Positions 58,662-64,000 of a stretch of DNA of 64,000 bases are shown here, piece by piece. Source of the DNA: JAGQSZ01 sp049647585 (GTDB lineage: Bacteria > Actinomycetota > Acidimicrobiia > Acidimicrobiales > Microtrichaceae); contig JBARXY010000031.1 of NCBI GenBank assembly GCA_049647585.1, positions 8,728 through 72,727 of the forward strand. Reading direction: 5' to 3'. The first letter of the stretch is position 1, and each line of letters starts with the position of its first letter. The notes beneath the pieces were generated by a model. The model searched no databases. It was not told the DNA's origin and saw only the letters and a list, made by a program, of their open reading frames with translations. The position numbers and the translations under genes were made by a program.

Positions 58662-60593
58662 TCACTTCTTTGCCATGCGGGTGCCGTTGAGGATGACTAC
58701 GAGCTCGGAGAGCTCGTGGGCGAGGACGGCGGCGGCGAGTCCGATGACGCCGAGCAGCGCGGCGGGGACCAGCGCGGCGAGGATGATCAGGGAGAGGACG
58801 AGGTTCTGGGTGACAACGCGACGGGTTCGCCGTCCGATGGTGATGGCGGTGACGAGGCGGCTGAGGTCGTCGGCCATGAGGGCGACATCGGCGGTCTCGA
58901 TGGCAATGTCGCTGCCGGCGGTGCCCATGGCGATGCCGACGCTGGCCGCTGCGAGGGGTGGGGCGTCGTTTATGCCGTCGCCGACCATGGCCACGTGGTC
59001 GAAGCGGTCGATGAGTTGGCGGATCCTCGCGGCCTTGTCTTCAGGCTTTAGACCGGCGTCGACGTGGTCGATGCCGGCTCTGGTGGCGATGGCAGCCGCG
59101 GTGCGGGGGTTGTCGCCGGTGAGCATGGTGATGTGGTTGATATCGAGCGCTCGGAGGCGGTCGATGGTGTCCGCGGCTTGGGGGCGGATGGTGTCGGCGA
59201 CGGCGAGCACGGCGAGAGGACCGGTGGGGCCAGCCATCACGACGGTGGTGTTGCCGGCGGACTCCAATCCTTCGATCACGTCGGTGGCGGCGCGGTCGAG
59301 GTCGTGGCCCTGGCTGGTGGTGTAGTCGGGGCTGGCGATGGAGAGGTCGGTGCCGTCGACTCGGGCGTGGATGCCGCCACCGACCGCGGCGTGGAACGTG
59401 TCCGGTTCCCCGATGGTGAGGCCTCGGGCATCGGCGTCGCGCACGATGGCTCGGGCGATGGGGTGTTCGGAGCGGCGCTCGGCTGTGGCAGCGAGGATGA
59501 GGAGATGGTCGGGGTCGCGGCCGTCGAGCGGGTGAATCTCGGTGAGCTCGGGTCGGCCGTGGGTCAGGGTGCCGGTCTTGTCCAGGGCGACGGCGCGGAG
59601 CCGGCCGAGCTCTTCGAGGTAGATGCCGCCCTTGATGAGGACGCCGTCGCGGCTGGCTCGTCCCATGGCGGCGACGTAGGTGACCGGGATCGAGATCACC
59701 AGCGCACAGGGGGCGGCGGCGACGAGCACGGTCGCGGCGCGCAGGGCCCATTCGGACCAGTCGCCGCTCACCACGCCTCCGATGATGAGGACGGCGGCGC
59801 CGAGGGCGAGCACCGCGGGGGAGTAGATGCGGGCGAAGCGCTCCATGAACTGCTGGCCCCGGCCTTTCTGTTCCTGGGCTTCGCTCACGAGGTCGACCAC
59901 TCGGGCCAGGGTGTTGGTGGCGGCGGTGGCGGTCGCTTCGGCGACCAGCGCTCCGTGACCGTTCGCGGTGCCGGCGATGACGGGGTCCCCTGGGGTCTTG
60001 TCGATGGGGATCGACTCGCCGGTGACGGCGGACTCGTCGATCGCGGACGTGCCGTCGAGGACACGACCGTCGGTGGCGACGTTTTGGCCGGGGCGGATCA
60101 AGAACCGGTCACCGACCCCAACGGTGTCGATGTCGACATCGCGTTCGGTGCCGTCGGGCGCGACGACCGTGACGGTTCGGGGGGCGAGGTCCAACAGCTT
60201 GCGTATGGCGTCGCGGGTGCGGTCCTCGGTGAACTCCTCGAGGGCCTCGCTGATCGAATACAGGAACGCCAACGCTGCGGCTTCTGACCAGGCGCCGAGC
60301 GCGCCGGCGATCACCGCGGCGACGGTCATCAACAGTTCGATGCCGATCTCGCGCTCAGCTATGAGCTCCTCGATCGCCTCGGCGGCGAAGAACCGGGCGC
60401 CGACTACAGCCGCCGCCACGAACAGGACCGTGGACACGACACCCGGGGCGCCCAGCGGCCCGGCCAGGTAGCCAGCGGCGATCAGCAGACCGCTGGTCGC
60501 GGACCACCGCACCTCCTGTGACGCCATCAGTGCAGGGAGCAGCCGGTTGGAGCCGTGGTCCTGGGCGGCGCCGGGGGCAGTGGGGGCGCTCAT
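58662..60593 (-). CDS. P1B-type heavy-metal-exporting ATPase without N-terminal metal domain
   Basis: A 643-residue ATP-driven metal efflux pump. Start ATG 60593 overlaps the cmtR-like stop (ATGA). TM6 motif is AAAPCALVISIPVTY (APC rather than CPC), phosphorylation motif DKTGTLTHG, TGES loop (AVTGESIPID), HP region HPIARAIVR and hinge VGDGINDAPPLAAASVG are all present. TM8 carries AVLAHELSELVVILNGT, so the metal set differs from ZntA-type Asp. No HMA domain at the N-terminus. With CmtR-like Cys pattern next door, Cd2+/Pb2+ export is likely, although substrate cannot be settled by sequence. Confidence 0.85.
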   Translation of the reverse strand: MSAPTAPGAAQDHGSNRLLPALMASQEVRWSATSGLLIAAGYLAGPLGAPGVVSTVLFVAAAVVGARFFAAEAIEELIAEREIGIELLMTVAAVIAGALGAWSEAAALAFLYSISEALEEFTEDRTRDAIRKLLDLAPRTVTVVAPDGTERDVDIDTVGVGDRFLIRPGQNVATDGRVLDGTSAIDESAVTGESIPIDKTPGDPVIAGTANGHGALVAEATATAATNTLARVVDLVSEAQEQKGRGQQFMERFARIYSPAVLALGAAVLIIGGVVSGDWSEWALRAATVLVAAAPCALVISIPVTYVAAMGRASRDGVLIKGGIYLEELGRLRAVALDKTGTLTHGRPELTEIHPLDGRDPDHLLILAATAERRSEHPIARAIVRDADARGLTIGEPDTFHAAVGGGIHARVDGTDLSIASPDYTTSQGHDLDRAATDVIEGLESAGNTTVVMAGPTGPLAVLAVADTIRPQAADTIDRLRALDINHITMLTGDNPRTAAAIATRAGIDHVDAGLKPEDKAARIRQLIDRFDHVAMVGDGINDAPPLAAASVGIAMGTAGSDIAIETADVALMADDLSRLVTAITIGRRTRRVVTQNLVLSLIILAALVPAALLGVIGLAAAVLAHELSELVVILNGTRMAKK

Positions 60594-60946
60594 CGCGGCA
60601 TCCGGTGGTTGCGGCACAGTGCCACGTTCTCGCCGATCTGGCCGAGGAGGACCTCGGCCTGGCGTAGGAGATCCACCACCGCTGGGCTGGCCAGTCGGTA
60701 GTGCACGGCGCGACCTTCGGGGCGGTCGAGCACCAGGCCGCACTCCTTGAGGCACGCCAGGTGACCCGACACGTTCGACTGGGACCCGCCCACCGCAGCG
60801 AGGAGGTCGACGACGCGTCGCTCCCCGGCGAGCAACTCGGTGAGGATCGCCAGGCGGGTCGGATCGCCGAACCCTCGAAACATCTGGGCGGCGACATCGA
60901 TGTCGCTGCGCTCTTCGGTGCGGACCGCTTCGCTTTGCATCGGCAT
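60590..60946 (-). CDS. cmtR: ArsR/SmtB metal sensor, CmtR-like
   Basis: A 118-residue winged-helix repressor. HTH GGSQSNVSGHLACLKECGLV has two Cys (in C-L-K-E-C) in the recognition helix, and the C-terminus has VALCRNHR with a third Cys; this trio matches the Cys57/Cys61/Cys102 Cd/Pb site of M. tuberculosis CmtR. It represses the efflux ATPase operon until metal binds. It leads the P1B-ATPase gene. The divergent methyltransferase-like gene starts 57 bases away; the operator should lie there (a direct repeat CCGATGA flanks GTCACTTG) but I could not define it. Confidence 0.88.
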   Translation of the reverse strand: MPMQSEAVRTEERSDIDVAAQMFRGFGDPTRLAILTELLAGERRVVDLLAAVGGSQSNVSGHLACLKECGLVLDRPEGRAVHYRLASPAVVDLLRQAEVLLGQIGENVALCRNHRMPR

Positions 60947-61003
60947 CGACCGATGATACCGTCACTTGCCGATGAGACAAATCGTTCAGGACGGAGGTTG
61001 GTG

Positions 61004-61609
61004 ATGACGGTGTTGGCGCTCCTGCTCTACGTGGCGTTCGCGGCGGTCGCGTTCGGGTGGCGGACCTGGGTCCAGTGGCGCCAGACCGGCGACACCGGGC
61101 TGCGTCTCCACGCCGAGGCCGGAACCACCCAGTGGTGGGCGAAGCTCGGGTTCGTCGCAGCCCTTGTGGCGGGGTTCGCCGCGCCGATCGCCGGACTCAC
61201 TGGCCTGGACCCGATCCCGCCATTGGACAACGCCACGGTGCGGATGGTCGGCCTCATCTTGGCCGCGGTCGGTATTGCAGCGACGACCGCCGCACAGGTG
61301 CGGATGGGGGCCTCGTGGCGGATCGGTGTTGACCCCGCCGAACGCACGGGCCTGGTCACCGGCGGGGTGTTCGCCCTGGTCCGCAACCCGATCTTCACCG
61401 CCATGCTCGTCACCGCCCTCGGCCTCACCCTCATGGTCGGCAACATCATCTCCCTCGCCGGCCTAGGCGCCCTGTTCGCCGCGCTCGAGGTACAGGTCCG
61501 CTTCGTGGAGGAGCCCTACCTGCGCACCGTTCACGGACCCGACTACGAGCGCTACACCGCAACAGCCGGCCGCTTCCTACCTGGCCTCGGCCGCGGCCAG
61601 ATCTCCTGA
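61004..61609 (+). CDS. isoprenylcysteine methyltransferase (ICMT)-like membrane protein
   Basis: A 201-residue membrane protein with four to five helices. Its front has QWRQTGDTGLRLHAEAG and the rear RNPIFTAMLVTALGL then EEPYLRTVHGPDYERYTATAGRF, the ICMT/PEMT-type SAM-binding C-terminal pattern (R-N-P, E-E...G-x-x-Y-x-x-Y). It is divergent from the cmtR-like gene with GGAGG 8 bases before the ATG, so may be metal-inducible. Members methylate various substrates; the target here is unknown. Confidence 0.75.
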   Translation: MTVLALLLYVAFAAVAFGWRTWVQWRQTGDTGLRLHAEAGTTQWWAKLGFVAALVAGFAAPIAGLTGLDPIPPLDNATVRMVGLILAAVGIAATTAAQVRMGASWRIGVDPAERTGLVTGGVFALVRNPIFTAMLVTALGLTLMVGNIISLAGLGALFAALEVQVRFVEEPYLRTVHGPDYERYTATAGRFLPGLGRGQIS

Positions 61610-61735
61610 TCACCGCCTCGTTGCGAGCACCTCTCCCGGGATGGGACTGTCCGACGCCGCCGGGGTCCCGCTGGACCTCGCCCGGCTGGCCCGTTAGCCC
61701 CAGCGTCACCCACCGAACGAAACCAGAAGGTCCCA

Positions 61736-61861
61736 ATGGAAATCTCGTGCGCTGAATGTGGATGCCTCGTAGAGCGAGGTGTCATCACCCGACCGTGCCA
61801 GGCTCACCCAGACTGCTGCTGTCGGGGCCTTGAGATACGACCTGATGACCCCCCGAGGTAG
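61736..61861 (+). CDS. 41-residue Cys-rich protein, MymT-metallothionein-like
   Basis: ATG 61736 with AGAAGG 5 bases before it, ending at TAG 61859-61861. The protein is 41 residues with seven Cys: MEISCAECGCLVERG, then RPCQAHPDCCCRGLE, then an acidic/Pro end. The CxxCGC...PC...CCC spacing is reminiscent of mycobacterial MymT (CGC, PC and late Cys), a metal-binding metallothionein, but similarity is by eye only. It is too short for standard gene callers. Its place beside a Cd/Pb-type sensor and export ATPase fits metal sequestration. Translation is unproven. Confidence 0.5.
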   Translation: MEISCAECGCLVERGVITRPCQAHPDCCCRGLEIRPDDPPR

Positions 61862-62137
61862 CGGAGGCCTCGGAGCTTTGGCGACACGCGGACCTCGGCA
61901 TGGCACAGCCGGGACGGTGCGCCAGAACGGCGACACCGGACTGTGTCTCCGCGGTAGTCAGAACACGATGTTCATTCACTACATCGTTGGTAATCGCGAG
62001 AATGGGCGCTGCACTGCAAGGCCCTGCGCCGCGTAGACCGAAGGCAGCGTTGCCGCATCCGGGATGGCATGGTCGGCTTGCTCCTAGCTAACTGGTCAGC
62101 CAACGTTTCTCGGGCTTCGCGAGACGCCCGTAGTAAC
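61862..62137. other. non-coding stretch with a decayed ICMT-like fragment
   Basis: At 61920-61954 the sequence repeats 61079-61113 of the ICMT-like gene with about five mismatches in 35 bases and the same translated motif (R-Q-x-G-D-T-G-L-x-L). Nothing around it is intact, so it appears to be a decayed copy or relative of that gene. The rest has no gene that I can support. Confidence 0.55.
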
Positions 62138-62152
62138 CTGACGACCCGTCAG
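62138..62152. promoter_or_regulatory. CTGACG-ACC-CGTCAG operator, copy 4 (DUF35-thiolase)
   Basis: Identical 15-mer to that before ipdA. It ends 57 bases before the GTG of the DUF35 gene. It links this acyl-transfer pair with the ipd and fadE30 operons. Confidence 0.75.
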
Positions 62153-62209
62153 ATCTAATCGATCCAACATCTGTTCCAACGTCTGTACCGAGCGAGATCG
62201 AGGCACGCA

Positions 62210-62701
62210 GTGGCAAAGACAAGGCAGCCGGCCGTCGAAGGCTGGTTCACGATGAACCCGACGTCGACATCGGACCTACCGATCGGGGCCGAGCCCGTTG
62301 CGCTCATCGGCACGCGGTGTGTCGACAGCGGCACCTACTTCTTCCCGCCCGAGCGGGTCATGTCCCGCGCCCCGGGTTTTGCCGACTCCGAACTCGTGGA
62401 CGTCGAGTTGTCGACACGAGGACGGCTGTGGTCATACACCGACGCCCAGTACCAGCCGCCCGAACCGTTCATCGCCCCCTCCGACCCGTACGTCCCGTTC
62501 TGCCTCGCGGCAGTTGAACTCGACGCCGAGAAGCTCGTCGTACTGGGTCAAGTTGTCCAAGGTGTCGGCGTCGAAGATCTCAAGGTCGGGATGGAGATGG
62601 AGCTCGTGCTCGGAACTCTCTACGAGGACGACGACAACGAGTACACGATCTGGAAATGGCGCCCCGTGGCGGGCACCTCGGACGAGGGAGAGCTTTCATG
62701 A
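62210..62701 (+). CDS. DUF35 OB-fold protein, partner of the thiolase
   Basis: A 163-residue DUF35 protein, GTG start at 62210. It has an OB-fold C-terminal part (PFCLAAVELDAEKLVVLGQVV...GMEMELVLGTLYED). The rubredoxin-like zinc ribbon that DUF35 proteins usually have at the front retains only one Cys (GTRCVDSGTYFFPPERV), so zinc binding is probably lost. It overlaps the thiolase start (ATGA), as in ChsH2/Ltp2 aldolase pairs. It probably binds the acyl-CoA/thiolase complex rather than acting alone. Confidence 0.8.
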   Translation: MAKTRQPAVEGWFTMNPTSTSDLPIGAEPVALIGTRCVDSGTYFFPPERVMSRAPGFADSELVDVELSTRGRLWSYTDAQYQPPEPFIAPSDPYVPFCLAAVELDAEKLVVLGQVVQGVGVEDLKVGMEMELVLGTLYEDDDNEYTIWKWRPVAGTSDEGELS

Positions 62702-63912
62702 CCGTTGACCAGGTTGCGGTGCTCGGCGTCGGAATGCATCCCTGGGGCAAGTGGGGACGAAACTTCGTCGAGTACGGCGTGGCCGCCGCCCGCGACGCAA
62801 TCGCGGATGCGGGTATCGATTGGAAGGACGTCGAGTTCGTCTCGGGCGCCGACACGATGCGCAACGGCTATCCGGGATATGTTGCGGGCGCAACGTTCGC
62901 TCAGGCGCTGGGGTGGACCGGCATTCCGGTCACCAGCTCGTACGGTGCCTGCGCATCCGGTGCGATGGCGCTCGATGCTGCACGCCAGCGGATCCTCTCG
63001 GGAATGTGCGATGTCGCGCTGGTTGTCGGGGCAGACACCACCCCAAAGGGCTTCCTCAAGCCCAACTCCGGTGAGCGTGGCGACGACCCGGATTGGCTCC
63101 GCTTCCGCCTGCTCGGAGCAACCAACCCGAGCTACTTCGCAATGTGGGCCCGTCGCCGGATCGACCTCTACGGAGCGACCACCGACGACTTCGCCCAGGT
63201 CAAGATCAAGAATGCCCAGCACGGCATCGACAACCCATATGCCCGCTACCGCAAGCTCGTCACGGCCGAGGACATCGCCAAGTCGCCGACAGTGTCGAGT
63301 CCGCTAAGGCTTCTCGACATCTGCGCCACGTCTGATGGAGGGGCGGCGATCGTTCTCACATCGATGGAATACGCCCGCAAGCATCTGGCCAAGCCTGCCA
63401 ACAGCTCGACCGATCCACTCGTTCGCGTTTCAGCGATCTCGACGGTGACGCCGACCTTCCCCAACACCATCCTCGAGCTTCCAGACTTCGCGACGGATTC
63501 CGCTGCAGGGATCGATGCGCCGGACTTGACCTTCAAGCAGGCCATCGGCGCAGCGGCCTACGCCCAGGCCGGACTGGGTCCCGACGACGTCGACGTCGCC
63601 GAGGTCTACGACCTGTCCACGGCACTTGAACTCGACTGGTACGAGGACCTTGGGTTCTGTGGCCCCGGTGAAGCCGAGAAGTTGCTCCGGGACGGAGTCA
63701 CAACGATTGGCGGACGTCTACCGGTAAACCTGTCAGGTGGTCTCGCCTGTTTCGGCGAGGCGGTTCCGGCACAAGCTCTGGCGCAGGTCTGTGAACTCAC
63801 CTGGCAACTGAGAGGCACGGCCCAGGGTGTTCAGACCGCGAACGCGAAGGTCGGCATCTCGGCCAATCAGGGTCTGTTCGGACATGGATCGTCAGTGATC
63901 CTGTCCCGGTAG
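62698..63912 (+). CDS. SCP2-thiolase/Ltp-like lipid-transfer protein
   Basis: A 404-residue thiolase-fold protein. Nucleophile-type Cys lies in SSYGACASGAMALDAAR and a second Cys in LSGGLACFGEAVPAQA; the usual last HN...GGA motif is replaced by ANQGLFGHGSS. In mycobacteria Ltp2/Ltp3/Ltp4 proteins of this type pair with DUF35 proteins to carry out retro-aldol side-chain or ring cleavage, or act as ketoacyl thiolases on cholesterol CoA-esters. Start ATG 62698 overlaps the DUF35 stop. The remaining 88 bases of the window hold no gene. Confidence 0.82.
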   Translation: MTVDQVAVLGVGMHPWGKWGRNFVEYGVAAARDAIADAGIDWKDVEFVSGADTMRNGYPGYVAGATFAQALGWTGIPVTSSYGACASGAMALDAARQRILSGMCDVALVVGADTTPKGFLKPNSGERGDDPDWLRFRLLGATNPSYFAMWARRRIDLYGATTDDFAQVKIKNAQHGIDNPYARYRKLVTAEDIAKSPTVSSPLRLLDICATSDGGAAIVLTSMEYARKHLAKPANSSTDPLVRVSAISTVTPTFPNTILELPDFATDSAAGIDAPDLTFKQAIGAAAYAQAGLGPDDVDVAEVYDLSTALELDWYEDLGFCGPGEAEKLLRDGVTTIGGRLPVNLSGGLACFGEAVPAQALAQVCELTWQLRGTAQGVQTANAKVGISANQGLFGHGSSVILSR

Positions 63913-64000
63913 ACCGGGATAGGCCGGCTTGGTGGTGTCGGGCCCACCAAGAAGCCTCCGGCCACGTAGACCGACAAGTCCGACTCGCCGCGCCCGCGGG

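Noticed and set aside
59064..60287. Plus-strand frame (407 codons) opposite the P1B-ATPase
   Set aside because: Gly/Asp/Val-rich antisense artefact of a high-GC gene; the ATPase motifs on the minus strand are complete.
1..64000. tRNA, rRNA, prophage or insertion sequence
   Set aside because: I saw no cloverleaf-type segments, rRNA signatures, transposase motifs or terminal inverted repeats; faint or degenerate ones could have been missed without tools.

Overview
The window looks like chromosomal DNA from a high-GC actinobacterium, most plausibly an Acidimicrobiia-type (Ilumatobacter/Microthrix-like) organism. The evidence is high-GC coding with GTG/TTG starts, an F420-type luciferase-like oxidoreductase, MenJ-like, PspC and CmtR-like proteins, a 'WWLAADGLWYPPE' tryptophan motif that I associate with Acidimicrobiia, and many genes resembling the mycobacterial steroid C/D-ring (KstR2-type) set. 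This is read from protein families and motifs only; no database search was possible. No rRNA, tRNA, phage, IS element or CRISPR array was seen.

Layout. 0-3.4 kb: a truncated PD-(D/E)XK-like protein, small hypothetical genes and two toxin-antitoxin pairs. 3.5-12.2 kb: MutM, an M15 peptidoglycan peptidase, a GAF-GGDEF diguanylate cyclase, a large secreted protein and a secreted esterase. 12.3-16.3 kb: fadE30-like, ipdF-like and maoC genes plus a thiolase. 16.5-26.2 kb: PanD, an APH-fold kinase, an Rv3548c-like SDR, an LLM oxidoreductase, another SDR, an acyl-CoA dehydrogenase, YggS, FadA6-like thiolase and a thioesterase. 26.2-38.5 kb: an alkylsulfatase operon led by a PD-(D/E)XK Fe-S-type nuclease, two secreted proteins, MenJ-like reductase, and a divergent PspC/histidine kinase/LuxR-regulator envelope-stress locus. 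38.5-45.1 kb: a LivHMGF branched-chain-type ABC transporter and its binding lipoprotein. 45.2-46.8 kb: HigBA and decaying toxin-antitoxin remnants. 46.8-55.7 kb: a clamp-like/YbjN/DUF3293 fusion, then the ipdA-ipdB-ipdC-acyl-CoA dehydrogenase pair operon, echA20 and an Rv3549c-like SDR. 55.8-58.4 kb: a lipoprotein and a double TetR regulator. 58.6-62 kb: a CmtR-like/P1B-ATPase metal module with a methyltransferase-like membrane protein and an unusual 41-residue Cys-rich protein. 62.1-63.9 kb: a DUF35/thiolase pair.

How it works together. Many genes belong to a side-chain/ring catabolic programme for steroids (HIP pathway: FadE30, IpdF, EchA20, IpdAB, IpdC, FadA6) spread over several loci. Four of these loci carry the same inverted repeat, CTGACG-NNN-CGTCAG (one copy with an arm mismatch), just upstream of the first gene. 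This is unlike the mycobacterial KstR and KstR2 sites as I know them, and suggests an uncharacterised regulon. The most unusual items are this operator set, the clamp-like/YbjN/DUF3293 fusion, the small MymT-like Cys-rich protein, and recurrent short tandem duplications whose periods are multiples of three.
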